From NCBI RefSeq assembly GCF_015706575.1, contig NW_024037056.1, positions 13,157,176 to 13,221,175 of the forward strand: a stretch of 64,000 nucleotides of DNA, given 5' to 3'. Each line of letters starts with the position of its first letter. Position 1 is the first letter of the stretch. The notes beneath the pieces are model-generated. The model ran no database searches. It was not told where the DNA came from and saw only the letters and a list, made by a program, of their open reading frames with translations. The stretch is from Patiria miniata. Its lineage: Eukaryota > Echinodermata > Asteroidea > Valvatida > Asterinidae. Below are positions 13,901 through 36,226 of the stretch, piece by piece. A program made the translations under genes and the position numbers.

Positions 13901-16644
13901 CCAGTAATTATGGGAGGTTTTGTACTTTTTGGTCACAGTTTCGTAAAGAGAATGAGGAACAGACATGGTTTTGCATATGAGGTAGAACTGCAGAGAAGCA
14001 AAATCCCTATCGCATGTATTGGCGAAGGTGGGTTGACTTTTGACCGGGTCCTGTGTAACCAAGGCCGTTATTTCCGACAGTTACAGAAATTGCAACCCAC
14101 AGTATTAATTATTGATTTGGGAACAAACGACCTGTGTTCGGTTGAGGGAACCCCTAGCCAGGTTCACACCTCACTTTGTAATATGGTGTCTGCTCTTCAT
14201 AAGTGGGACGTATACCCCGATACTTTGGTGTTTTTACCAGTTTTGCCACGAACCGGGGGGTTGAGAAGCTACCAAGTGTCATTGCAGACATTTAATAGGA
14301 GAGTCAAAGATTTCAATGAGCTGTTGGAAAAGTCCACGTTCCTTGAAGATCGATGGTGGGTTTGGCGCCATCGGGGTCTCAAGAACCCGCGTTTTAGTTT
14401 AGATGGGGTGCATCTTAATTCGGAAGGAATGCTGCAGTATGAGAGGACACTACGAAAGTTACTTAAGTTTTTCGACTCTCGTATCTGGTTTTAGCTTCAT
14501 GGACAAGATCATTAAGCTACATTTGTAACTGATTAGAGTATTCATACATGTAAATTCAAAAGAGGAGTTGTATCATGTAACAGAGTATAATGTGTATAGA
14601 GTTTATCGAGATTTTGGGCCAATCATTGTAACTTTTAAATAACTGTTATTTGAGGATATAGAAGACAGCCTGAATGGATACATAGCAGTACACGTATTCA
14701 TTTTTATCAATTGTTATTCAAGCTTGTTGTATTTCCAGTTTTTCCTTGTTTATAATAAGTATGTGTAGTAAGGCAAATAATGTATGCTGTAAAGAAACGA
14801 CATTTTGATTTTGTTTGATCCTGTGAAAGCATTACTTTTAACCTTGATCTCCAGGAGTAGATCACCCAAGTAGGGGAGTTTGTAGCGAAATAATCTTTTG
14901 TCAGGCCATGCATTTTTGTGTTATTATTGCGATCAAGAGAGGGCGTCAGACAAGACCTATAAAAAGTATCCGTATCTGGGCAGACCCGCCGAGGTCGCCA
15001 GGGTCATACGCTAGACAATAAATGATTACAATGTATACATTTGGAGGCGCGGGAAAAGAGTACGCGCAACAGGAAAAATGAGTGGCAGAATGATATGTGG
15101 AAACATGAGGGAAGTTTCGGCATGATTTTCGGTGGACAGAAGCAAAATAAATCAGCTCGACAAGTAAATCACATAGAAGAGTCAGTGTGTATGTTTTCGT
15201 TCCAGTTTTATTGAAGCCTATACCCCTTTGCTTCACGGCAAAATAACACTACACTAGACAAACACACACTCCCTTCTCCGTCTCAATTTTGGCAATCCAG
15301 ATATCACTTCATGGTGGCAGCGGTGGGATTCGAACCTTCTTGGTGGCAGAAGTGGGATTCGAACCCAGGCCACTGAAATGGCTTCATTAATCCCCATCCA
15401 GATATCACTTCATAGAGTACAATTATACAAAGAGATGTTTTTTGCGCATACATTATATGAATTAACCTCTTAAAAATAAAATGGGAGTGGTTATTCTGAG
15501 AAGAACCAGAGATGGTAAGAAGACGTTTCAGTCAGTACGCTCTGATCATCTTCAGGAGAAACTGATGATCGTTGGAGCATATTGACCGAAACGTTAAATT
15601 CACAACTGTTGTTCTTTTCAGCCCATTTCCCTCTTCGGACAGATAATCCCTGTACGTAGAATATTAGCAAAGTTCTCGCCAGTTAAAGTATTTGGCAAAG
15701 TTTTTGTTTGGGTTTTAGGAGGATGCGTTTTTAATAGCATTTTAATCACACCGCTGCGGAAAAAAGTTTCTTTTAGGCAGTAGGACGACTGGTAGATTAA
15801 GACCACTAAACTTGGTACACGTCCAACTTACATCCAACAGGAGATGCCAAAAGTATAAACACAAATTCCTATTGCTTTTTACATTGCTCATTTGAATTTA
15901 AATAAAACCTGTTCCATTCCTGTTTTATTCCTGTTTTGATGTGATAGTTGATTCGCACCACTTGGTGGACCCGCCACAGTGAGGAGAAACGCTGGGATGA
16001 CTTTGAAGATGACAAAGAAGAGATTGAACTGAATGATAATGTGCGAGTTATCACTGAAGAAGGTAAACGATTACGCCAGAAAAAAAATGTCTCGCAAAAT
16101 GAAATGCCTCACTTATTTTCATATAACTTACTAGGCGAAATGCCGTTGTCGCATTCTTTTGAATCTAGCTAATATCTGGCCTGAAGCTTCCTTTGTCTGT
16201 TGGGCTGTTTGATTTTGTTTATTATTGTCTCCTTTTCTTGATATAGAGGAAAACCTGATTACATTCAATAAATACAAGACTTGGCGAAGAATTATGTATT
16301 CGTCTTTGTGCGCAGGGAAACAATACCTGGAAAGACTAGGGAGTTGTCTTTTGTTGAAGGAAATTTGATGTGGAGCACGAATAAAATGTCTTACGAATCT
16401 CCTTCCTGTAGGACAACCAGCGGCACACAAGTCGTCGCTGCGTCGCGGCTACGATTGGTTTTGCGGCTATGACGACACCTTCGCAGGTAAGACCAAGGCT
16501 TGTCAGCACCAGGCTCATCTCAAGGAGGTCTCGGCCCTCAAGCAGGACCCTCGAGCCAAGATCTTCCTCAACATCAACTTGGTCATCATCATCCTGGTTA
16601 CTACCACTGCCTATGTAATCTTCAGTGTACCCGGATTACTGTAG
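4943..16644 (+). CDS. SGLT-type sodium/solute cotransporter (SLC5A family), C-terminal five exons
   Basis: A plasma-membrane symporter that would use the Na+ gradient to import a sugar, inositol or similar solute. Only the last ~298 residues of a normal 650-700 lie in the window; earlier exons would be left of base 1. Coding exons: 4943-5108, 5750-5918, 6777-6992, 15948-16062 and 16412-16644 (stop TAG). All have AG/GT borders, and phases 2, 0, 0 and 1 join without conflict. Family blocks seen: [53 protein letters not shown], then [32 protein letters not shown] and VSLLTAPPE in exon 3. RTTWWTRHS and an acidic cytosolic loop follow in exon 4. The last exon has [12 protein letters not shown] and a final membrane helix ([19 protein letters not shown]) as in SGLT proteins. 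The ~9-kb intron 6993-15947 holds a Ty3/gypsy insertion in sense orientation. Substrate and exact paralogue cannot be told. Confidence 0.93.
5430..5700 (+). mobile_element. LINE 3' remnant (reverse transcriptase C-terminus)
   Basis: A short open frame in the intron reads [20 protein letters not shown] followed by [12 protein letters not shown]. This resembles the RT-tail motif of CR1/L2/jockey-type LINEs (R-T-x-x-x-W-N-x-L-P ... A-P-S-L-D-x-F/L-K). The LINE tail at 24741-25334 has the related LWNKLPNHIKEAPTLDVFKA. No other LINE part is visible, so this is a badly truncated copy. Confidence 0.5.
6008..6230. mobile_element. SINE-like element in the cotransporter intron
   Basis: The stretch contains CTGGATGGGATGCCAGTCCA then CATCGCAGGTTACTCCCCAG, and ends with a tRNA-like A-box on the - strand (GTGTGGCCAAGTGGTATAGG). 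Modules of this kind occur in SINE/LINE tails of many marine animals. Exact ends and target duplication could not be fixed. Confidence 0.5.
7052..7424 (+). repeat. 5' LTR
   Basis: The 373-bp repeat begins TGTAGCG and ends CACTACA, with the short inverted terminus TGTAG/CTACA. CTATAAAAAG near 7129 could be a TATA box and AATAAA near 7190 a poly(A) signal, giving a plausible U3-R-U5 layout. It is the same length as, and by eye identical to, 14881-15253. Confidence 0.95.
7425..8297 (+). other. retrotransposon leader
   Basis: About 870 bp between the 5' LTR and gag without a convincing gene. TGGTAACACGG at 7428 is where a tRNA primer-binding site would lie, but I could not match it to a particular tRNA. 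The rest is moderately GC-rich leader. Confidence 0.55.
8298..9393 (+). mobile_element. gag region (capsid and zinc knuckle)
   Basis: Part of the Ty3/gypsy element. The likely start is ATG at 8298 ([15 protein letters not shown]). A helix-rich capsid-like portion with [19 protein letters not shown] and [14 protein letters not shown] follows. Near the 3' end are a glutamine-rich stretch and one CCHC zinc knuckle ([14 protein letters not shown]), which binds RNA in Gag proteins. The assignment rests on position and the knuckle, since the capsid part is too variable to identify by eye. Confidence 0.85.
9399..13604 (+). CDS. pol polyprotein of the Ty3/gypsy element
   Basis: About 1,400 codons carrying in order: aspartic protease ([10 protein letters not shown], residues ~51-60); reverse transcriptase with [37 protein letters not shown] and the catalytic YLDDILVFS; RNase H ([15 protein letters not shown] ... 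LTDNNPLAY); and integrase with an HHCC zinc domain (H..H in [12 protein letters not shown] in HCQRCITSK). The integrase DDE residues lie in [20 protein letters not shown] and [13 protein letters not shown] basic C-terminal part follows ([15 protein letters not shown]); no chromodomain is seen. The whole enzyme set reads openly. Confidence 0.96.
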   Translation: MVEDKVKKASQKGDSQCGRVQSESSIDEVLSKLVRESPKACVTLAGVKTTCVLDTGAEASLISASFYRENLAKKMAGLKQIGTHLRVFGASCVELPIEGYVEVPLSVYNYTVVGHFLVVKDSVEADPKHRPCPVLLGCNVLHLLKDLTIEPEHEDAGAWSLALQWYGFSRGLDQTETENIVNETSGKGPVAARTGRNPTMILPREVRSIPCYLRAPIDTLEGCTVLVEGLPGVNEMGLSNRTGEQSDSGTCTLGANFKVYDSCEITRGRIVNVLVANVGAHVLEIPSHFKLASVTKITTRPNVELEEGSDGIHVSVSNILCESLGYQELPQTDLGKPVDHDIEIGDGESSPNGELYVFEDGSEYQLPIGLSLDLGVELSREDQDQIVHLIQKHDSVFSKDSLDLGFCDQVPHKIQTTDDHPINQPYRRIPPHHFKEVRELIEKFLDQGIVQKSSSPYASPIVLVQKKDGSLRICVDYRRLNAKTVRDSFPLPRIEESLEALRGAKYFSSLDLAHGYHQVAMDPDSVSKTAFRVPFGLYEYTRMPFGLVNAPGTFQRVMEMCLGDMNLCELLIYLDDILVFSSTVQEHINRLDRVLSMLAQFGLKVKGSKCHLFSEHVSYLGHVVGPEGVAVDEDKIQKIKDWPIPENAAQLRSFLGLAGYYRRFVQNFSRTAAPLHALVPSQAKGNARGKLPSFVWDSDAQLAFDALKHALTHAPVLAYPNFAQPFVLEVDASLQGLGACLCQDDENGRRHPVAYASRGLRGVEAKYPDYSSFKLELLALKWAVVDKFRDHLLGATFIVLTDNNPLAYLKSAKLGATEMRWVSQLAAFNFEVQFRSGRSNRCADALSRYPGHASDSSEVEGLMQDKLHSTLLPKTAVVDKVKVKQTHNEVPTEGAGPPGVFPSWSTEQLSSLQKGDTELGCVWECWNRRWTPGEVVSDEHGQSPKIKLWLDQWSRIVDRDGVLCRRVIDPIHGELFQILLPKSLRQRVLEGCHDGWGHQGVVRTSSLLRRRVYWPQMTATVRHYIDHCQRCITSKVAQPQTKVPMRHLLAFRPLEVLAVDFVKLDKGCRGFEDVLIMTDVYTKFSQAVPCKDQHAVTVAKVLRDHWFTKFGIPNRLHSDQGRNFEGDIVRELCTLYGIKKTRTTPYHPEGNGQAERFNRTLFGLIRSLDERDRRKWPDLLSHLVFVYNATPHCTTGVPPYTLMFGREPLIPLDQMLGRNDSNWEQDFVAEQGELLDRAREIVKERVTKRNIQNKQRHDSKRVDKPIHCGSQVLMRRLAFKGRHKLADKYEKIPYKVIWTSEHGDVFRIRPIRGGPERIVNRKYLRLDPMAEIDSQGSEESSSDSDWDVIEQPVEQVLGQKQHGVGSDKVGEPGGSKLPRRSQRINRGMNSNPFRLPKSVIK
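13910..14494 (+). CDS. SGNH/GDSL-hydrolase-like gene in the env position
   Basis: A 194-residue frame between pol and the 3' LTR, in the element's own orientation. It has the SGNH-hydrolase block order: GHSFVKRM (block I, nucleophile Ser, residues ~8-15), a glycine block [23 protein letters not shown] (block III, the G-x-N-D motif) and [14 protein letters not shown] near the C-terminus (block V, D-x-x-H). Family members are esterases or lipases, and related domains occur in some LINE, Ngaro/DIRS-type and stand-alone invertebrate proteins. It has no signal peptide or membrane segment, so it is not an envelope. A pyrimidine tract plus CAG lies at about 13800-13817; a spliced RNA, as env-position genes of gypsy elements use, is possible. 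The catalytic role is inferred from motifs only. Confidence 0.8.
   Translation: MGGFVLFGHSFVKRMRNRHGFAYEVELQRSKIPIACIGEGGLTFDRVLCNQGRYFRQLQKLQPTVLIIDLGTNDLCSVEGTPSQVHTSLCNMVSALHKWDVYPDTLVFLPVLPRTGGLRSYQVSLQTFNRRVKDFNELLEKSTFLEDRWWVWRHRGLKNPRFSLDGVHLNSEGMLQYERTLRKLLKFFDSRIWF
14495..14880 (+). other. retrotransposon 3' untranslated stretch and polypurine tract
   Basis: AT-rich, non-coding. It ends in AGTAGGGGAGTT directly before the 3' LTR, the expected place for the polypurine tract that primes plus-strand synthesis. Confidence 0.7.
14881..15253 (+). repeat. 3' LTR
   Basis: A 373-bp copy of 7052-7424, indistinguishable by eye. It is followed directly by the CTAG target duplication. Confidence 0.95.
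15290..15415. repeat. short direct repeat with tRNA B-box-like motifs
   Basis: ATCCAGATATCACTTCAT occurs at about 15297 and 15400. Between them are two copies of GTGGGATTCGAACC, on the - strand GGTTCGAATCCCAC, the sequence of a tRNA T-arm. It is probably a degenerate SINE piece. There is no cloverleaf, so it is not a tRNA gene. Confidence 0.45.
15478..15605 (-). mobile_element. Penelope-like element end with hammerhead-ribozyme-like motif
   Basis: On the - strand CTGAAGATGATCAGAGCG followed by TACTGACTGAAACGTC has the CTGANGA ... GAAAC core spacing of the small hammerhead motifs reported in Penelope-like retroelements. An inverted, diverged partner (CTGATGATCGTTGG ... CCGAAACGTT) lies on the + strand at about 15559-15596. 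CAGAATAACCACTCCCATTT (- strand) nearby resembles an element end. Only a fragment is present and folding was not computed. Confidence 0.45.
16483..16488 (+). promoter_or_regulatory. cryptic splice donor inside the last cotransporter exon
   Basis: CAG|GTAAG, a near-perfect donor, lies within the last coding exon. The reading frame continues through it to the stop at 16642-16644 and the downstream sequence encodes the expected final membrane helix, so the main transcript should not use it. Confidence 0.4.
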
Positions 16645-16854
16645 TAACCGTGCAGGGCCCATTATCTCTTCGAATAACTACCTTAGCGCCTTGAATCCTT
16701 TGGCAATTTGGCACTATAAATCCAGTTATTTTGACATTTTCTAGGTTGGGGCGACAGTTTTTTGTTACATCCATTATTGCTGTAATAGGGCAACACGCCT
16801 CAATAGGGCAACAGTATTACTGTCGCCCTATTCTTGAAACTGCCATTTTGACAA

Positions 16855-16925
16855 GGGGTTGGGGTAAGGGTGAGGGTAAGGGTTAGAGTAAGGGTTAGGG
16901 TTAGGGTAAGGGCAAGGGTAAATTT
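16855..16925. repeat. interstitial telomere-like repeat
   Basis: Degenerate GGGTTAGGGTTAGGGTAAGG units extend over about 70 bp. On both sides the sequence continues as ordinary DNA, so this is not a chromosome end. Confidence 0.7.
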
Positions 16926-17051
16926 TTGTGCACAAGTCTACGGAAGTGTCGATCTATGGTGGTTGTTAGTATAGTTATTGTTTATGATATTATCCAAAGA
17001 AGTATACCTCCTCAAAGAACTACATTTCAAAATGTATATCGCCTTGGAGGT

Positions 17052-17263
17052 CTACCTGGAAAGAATGTTGCATCCTGACGTCACTTCAACAGTTGTGTAC
17101 AAAGTCTATGGATAGTCAGGATTTTTTTTAAGTATTCCTAACAAAATTGGAAATGTTTCTCAGTCCCAGATTCATGTCTTATCATCATTTTTGCAATGAC
17201 TGACCTTCATTGAGATGATATATGAAGAACAAATTGGTGCCAGGTTGCAACATTCTTTCCGTC
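17052..17263. mobile_element. short palindromic MITE
   Basis: The ends GGAAAGAATGTTGCATCC (17052) and GGTTGCAACATTCTTTCC (ending ~17262) are inverted copies. A second, more decayed copy begins with the same end at 25597 (GGAAAGAATGTTGCAACCTG). Confidence 0.65.
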
Positions 17264-18800
17264 TATCTTTTCAAAAAGGTACCCTCCAGTTTTCAAAGAG
17301 TGAGAATCACTCTAATTTTAGATTGAAATGCTCTGAAATAGAAACAGTCCAGTGGAATATATTCGCTTGAATGGATTTCTCTCCACTGTTCCCCTGTTTC
17401 ATGGCTATTACCACATGCTATATGCATCTCTGAGATACTATCCAACAAGACAGGTATTTAGCCGTTGTTTTCTGAAGGTTTATAGTAACGGAAAGTACAC
17501 ACTTTTTGTGGGGGTCCCTGTTTGAAGCAATGGTAAATGCATAGAATGTTAAATTTTTGTCTCTTTTGTTAATTAACTTTCCCTTTTCCTTTAATTAACG
17601 TTTCCTAAATTTAAGTTCGGTCATATGCTCAACGTATTTTTAAACATTTCCTAAATTTTAGTTCGGTCATATGCTCAACATATTTTTAAATGTTTCCTAA
17701 ATTTGAGTTATAACTTTAATTGGGGTTTGGTTTTATCCTGAATGTTTTGGTTTGTGGTACATTTTGGTAAGTTGGATTTAGATTGAAGAAAGTTATTTTA
17801 AAATTAAAAACACTTTGTCTTGGGCAGCTGGGAAGTGACTATTGTGTTTGTGACTATTTTTTTCACGAAAGAAATATCCTGAAGAAATAGGATTTCAAAG
17901 AAGAGACATGAAACATTACCGTTAATTTCTACTTTCAGTTTTCCTGAGTACTACTCTTCTTATAATTTCTGTTATAGCCCTGTACCTTGAGTGACTTTTA
18001 GCCTCCTTCAGGGCGAATATGCATAGAACAAACTTCAAGAAACTCCACAAATAAACTTTTCTTAAACTATCACGTTTTAATTCTTTTTGGGCAAACATCT
18101 TTCCTTTTCTACAATATTTTAAGTCAAGTTACTTTTTTGGGTGTTTGGTTTTCATGAACAGTATTAAAATGCAAGGAAGAAAACTTGGTAGTCAGCTTTT
18201 CTTTTTTTTTAATCGAGGATTTTTACTGAAGAGATACATGTGTCCTATGAAATTTGGACTCTTCTACCTAATGTAGACTCTAAGCCCATGTGACCTGTCG
18301 CTGTCCTTTTATGTTCATCATGGCACGCCCAATACAACCAATGAGTCTGTTTTTTTCATACAGTCAATATTTCACGCTACACCGGCCTACCATATTTTAC
18401 AGAAAAGCCCCGACTTGCCACTCAGATAAATAAAAACGCTCAGGGGACATTTCCATTTCTATAGGGAAATGGTTACATTTGCAACTTTAATGAAGACATT
18501 CCTAAAATTAATTCACACTGAAATGTATTATTTACAAAACGTTTATGTTAGTTTATGCATCGTTGTCTGCAATACTGAAAGTAACGTGCGACTGGCTCCC
18601 AAAAAAAGGGGCAAGTTACAAAGTTGTGTGACGTTACCCTTGGATATCAATGGTGCTAGATAAGGCAGTGTTAGATGTTAAGGATAATCCTGAAGTGGTT
18701 CTCTTAGTTCTAATAGAAAAGATTCACAACGCACAGCGCCTCCTAATGTTGCTTAACAGTGGCTGATTACTCATCTCCTTCTCTTATCTTTCTGTATATA

Positions 18801-19218
18801 CAGTGGAACATTGCTATACCGAACACCGCTATACCCTAACATTTGGCTATACCAAACATCGTCCTCGGCTCGCGATTTTTGTGTACAAACCGTAGCCTAC
18901 TGAACATTGTTGTTGAAAAATGTCAACAGAAGATTGACAAGTGCCTTTTTTTTCCCCCCAAGGAATAGAAGGGAAACACCACCTGTTGCTGTCGGTAGTA
19001 AGCTCAAAAACTGTGTAATTACATAATTCAATAGTCGGCACGTGTTCAAAGTCGTCTTTCAGTAACTACCAGGGCGTGCAGGGTGAAGTTCTGAAGAGCG
19101 CTATTTATTGAAATGTGGGTACCGGAGCACCGGCAGCTTAAAATCGCTATACCGAACAATCGCTATTACGAACAATTTCTGTGGATCCGGCGAAGTTCGT
19201 TATAGCGGCGTTCCACTG
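18801..19218. mobile_element. pogo/Tigger- or mariner-like MITE
   Basis: The ends are CAGTGGAACATTGC and GCGGCGTTCCACTG, flanked by TA at 18799-18800 and 19219-19220. The subterminal CTATACCGAACA recurs inside both ends. A TA duplication and a CAGTGGAAC terminus fit the Tc1/mariner/pogo superfamily. There is no transposase. Confidence 0.8.
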
Positions 19219-19405
19219 TACTGTATTGCAGTTAATCCTTTACTTTCATTAGCTTTTAGGACACAATAGGAGTGCACTATTTGGTTTGGGTAAACTCGTT
19301 ACCCAAATTTACCCAAACCAAATAACCTCCTCCAATTGCGTTTGCCACAATTCAGGCAAATGAGATACCACAAAGGGAGATATTTTCATTCAGAGGCCTC
19401 TTCAA

Positions 19406-19926
19406 CTAAAGGTATAGTCCATCATTTGTAACTTGAGCATTTTGTTCGTTAGAAGCAACAAAAGTGCTCAAAATCTAAAGAAGTGTCGAACAACTAACCT
19501 GATGAAGTTTCAGCTCAGCTTCAGCTGTATATTTCGAAAAAAAAAAAAACATTCTAGGATCTTGATTTCAAATCAAAAGTTGCTGAATAATGTTTTGAAT
19601 TTGGCCTTAATTCAGCATCCGAGACACGCTCTCACTGAGCCGATTGCAGCTACGCGATGTCGCACACTGATCCGACGAATTATATAGCAACCACATGTGC
19701 GTCATGGTAACGCTTTTGCGCGCTTTGCCGATTAAAAAAAAAGGAGGGGTCTTTAGATGCATCGTTGGAAAGGTCTTCTTTTGTTGATTTCTTCAAAATG
19801 ACAGCTTGCCAGAAAAAATAATTCCACAGGGAGTTTAGTCCCCTTACTATCTCCAAGTATGTTTTCCAACAATAATTACGTCAGTTACTTTTTGGATAGC
19901 TGCAAATAATGGACTGTAGCTTTAAA
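19406..19926. mobile_element. MITE with AAAGGTATAGTCCATCATTTG ends
   Basis: The left end AAAGGTATAGTCCATCATTT is mirrored by AAATAATGGACTGTAGCTTT on the right. The internal GTTAGAAGCAACAAAAGTGC also appears at about 50200-50230, so a related piece lies at 49918-50245. Confidence 0.6.
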
Positions 19927-20224
19927 AAAATCGAATATCACATAAACACTTTCAAACAAACGTGTCAATCAAAATATAAACAATGCCCAGTCCACACACC
20001 ATGGGCAGAAAGAACTTGTTGGAAAGGTCTCAAAACCAATTTTGACTTTACCCATGATGTGTTTGCAGGTTAGCCAGGATTTGTGCCGTCAACGGTAGCT
20101 TTTCTGCGTTGTAGATCCCTTGTACTGGATCAAGCAATCTCAGATTTTTGCAACACCCCAAATTTGGTACACGTATATTCACGTCAATCGCCAATCTCTG
20201 TGAATCCTATAGATGGCAGGGTCA

Positions 20225-33918
<13,694 letters not shown>

Positions 33919-34480
33919 TTTGTGTATTCAGCTTCTTCCGTCTATACTGGCTCCGTAAATGTTGCAGTCGCAATGTTTACATCTGCCTTACCTTGAAATT
34001 TTTTATGCAACGATTTTCGGTACGTTACACAACTTTCATTTAGCCGACAAAATCAATGGCGGCTTAACACTGGTTTCGAAACATTTTCCCATTAATTTAA
34101 TTGCGCACAAATGGGTAGGGGTACCAGCGATTTCATCCCGGTCCAGTCGCTATAAAACTGTTAACTCTTGGAGGCGCTATTTCAACAATCCTGGCATGCA
34201 TAGACGCGGCCGTCCAAAAATTATGAAAAAAACTCACAACTCTCCAAGGTGTTTGAAATTGAGACACAAACACACCAGATTTAGGATAAAATCGCCTCCC
34301 TGTCCTCCCACTGGAAATGTGTCAGCCCTATACCGTGGTTAACGGGTTTAACAAAAAATGGGAACCATCCCTCGCACACCCACACCCAAATAAAACAAAA
34401 TCGTGGACATTCCTCAGTTAATTTTTGTACTTAATTTTGCAGCTCTCAGTCATGATCAAGTTAGCAACAGCTCTCAAATT
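33919..34480. other. NDUFV1 5' UTR and upstream region
   Basis: Bases right of the start codon carry the 5' UTR and promoter. I see no TATA box and cannot fix the transcription start. CCGTCTATACTGGCTCCGTA and a CpG-bearing stretch near 34130-34210 are the only promoter-like features. Confidence 0.4.
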
Positions 34481-34489
34481 CCCCATAAG

Positions 34490-34715
34490 TGGGTCCAACT
34501 AATACGGCGTGGGGTTCGGGGCCTGCTTGAGGACCCCGAGTTGTTGCTGTTTTTTTTTGTTTTTGTATTCTAGATGCTCTGTGGTGCGATCTGAGGCAAT
34601 TTCTGACCACTTTCAAAGTTGACCAATTTTTTGGGGTGGTGTACGCACTGCCTGCCTTTATTGCGGGGCCATTCCCCCCCGTTGGCCTCCCTCCCTTGAT
34701 CCGCCCTTTTTGTAA
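34490..34715. mobile_element. AAGGGCGGATC-family MITE, degraded copy
   Basis: Shares TACGGCGTGGGGTTCGGGGC, AGATGCTCTGTGGTGCGATC and the right end TTGATCCGCCCTTTT with the copies at 2949 and 41000. The left terminus is lost. The right flank TTTTGTAACCCTTTT is shared with the 41302 copy, so both may descend from one larger duplicated piece. Confidence 0.7.
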
Positions 34716-34764
34716 CCCTTTTATTCTAGGTACGGTCCACGATTGCCGGTGTTTACATACAGAC

Positions 34765-35024
34765 AAGGGCGGATCCAGAACACAATTTTTTTTGGGGGGG
34801 GCCAAAAAATTTTTTGGTCCCCCAAAAAAGTGGGTCAAAAAAATTACGGCGTGGGGTTCGGGGTAATTTCTGACCACTTTAACCAATGTTTTTTTGAGGT
34901 AAAGATGGTGGTGTACCCATTGCCTGCCTTTATTGCGATGTCACATAAACAAAAAAAATTGGTTTCTTTTTTTTGGGGGGGGGGGCATGGCCCCCTTTGC
35001 CCCCCCCCCCCTGGATCCGCCCTT
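34765..35024. mobile_element. AAGGGCGGATC-family MITE, short copy
   Basis: It runs from AAGGGCGGATCC to GGATCCGCCCTT, 260 bp. The flanks ACATACAGAC (34755-34764) and GCATACAGAC (35025-35034) are a 10-bp target duplication with one mismatch. It confirms the end and duplication size seen at 2949-3437. Confidence 0.85.
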
Positions 35025-36226
35025 GCATACAGACACACCTGCATGTACCTGGCTACGCCACTGTACTGCTAAACAAACAGGTCCAGAATCAGATATTTTG
35101 TTCACAAGGCAGCGCGCACAATGAGGATGTGCCCCCCCCCTCCAAAAAAAATAACCAACCAACCTTTACTGAACAAGAACAAGATCTAATTGAGTAGAAA
35201 CACAGTTTGTTCCACCGACAAATTCTGTAACACAAAACAAAACTCCATGAGAGTGAACACTAGACAAGAAACATACATGGGGTAATTAATATAAGCAGTG
35301 TTTATTTTTGAAGTTCTCAAGTTTGTGTAAAAGTCTTAAACTACTCATAGCGTTCGGGGAAAAAAAATTTAATAGGTAGTTTAGCGCCCTCTATGGCAAT
35401 CCAGAATAAATACCTTTTGCAAAATGGCCTCCGGTTTTCGGTTTAATATTTGAGCTGCGGCTGTGCAGAACGTTCGTTTGTTACTAAACAGTACTGTAAC
35501 TAACTAACGAACTAACTAATTAACGGAGAGACATGATGATTTGTTGGGCGGTTGTCCGCAGCTAAAAAAAATGCATGTGTAATATTTTTCAACTCAATGA
35601 ATTTTCCTAAAATTCCTTTAATATTTAGGTCTGACACAGAGAATCCTACGAGTTTTCATCAATAAAATCCTCCTAACTGAACTAATGTTAACAAATTAAT
35701 GACAAGCATAACGGTCACTGAGTTGCACATTTTGCACGGTTTTGGTGTTTTGATTAGGTTTATTATTTTCTATGATTTTGATCAACAAGATTTCGGGGAT
35801 GTTTGCATTTTGATAGATTATCTAGCCACCAACCAAGTTGTCTATAATCTACTTGTTGATTAAAGATGCATCACGTCAAGTTGTATGGGTCATCTTTGAC
35901 GAAGACGCTGCTCTCTCAACCGTATAGAGAAAATAAAATACAATAATTTTTTTAAGTTCATTATAGGAACCCCAGTTTAACGGTATTTTCAGAATGTTAA
36001 ATTTTGTTACTGAAATGGAATTCGAGTTGCCGTCTGAATATCTATCTGCCATGAACAAGTAGTTATGGTAAAGGAGATCTAAGACGAAATACTTCCATCA
36101 AAGTTCGGTTTGACGCGGGGATTGTTTTCTTTTTTTCTTTCTGAAATGAAGACGCAGATGAGAGGTCAGACACTAGGGAGAGGCAGAGCGGTGATACTTG
36201 CCTCCTTCTCATCTCCCCAGCGAAGG

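Larger units (their letters stand above)
7052..15253 (+). mobile_element. Ty3/gypsy LTR retrotransposon with an SGNH-hydrolase gene
   Basis: An 8.2-kb element bounded by two 373-bp LTRs and a 4-bp target duplication CTAG (7048-7051 and 15254-15257). The order is LTR, ~870-bp leader, gag region, pol, an extra gene in the env position, purine tract, LTR. The pol order protease-RT-RNase H-integrase places it in Ty3/gypsy. It has no chromodomain and no recognisable envelope. I can see no difference between the LTRs, so it is probably a very recent insertion. It looks whole or nearly so, with at most about one break. It lies in an intron of the cotransporter gene in the same orientation. Confidence 0.95.
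16645..20224. other. spacer between two convergent genes
   Basis: About 3.6 kb between the stop of the cotransporter (+) and the stop of NDUFV1 (-), so it holds both 3' UTRs. AATAAA-type signals for the + gene occur near 18050 and 18433, but I cannot say which is used. The rest is AT-rich, with several MITEs listed separately and no supported gene. Confidence 0.7.

Noticed and set aside
13713-14062. Antisense frame over the hydrolase start
   Set aside because: It overlaps the better-supported + strand gene with SGNH blocks and shows no domain.
16855-16925. Chromosome end or new telomere
   Set aside because: The repeat is degenerate and only ~70 bp, with ordinary DNA on both sides.
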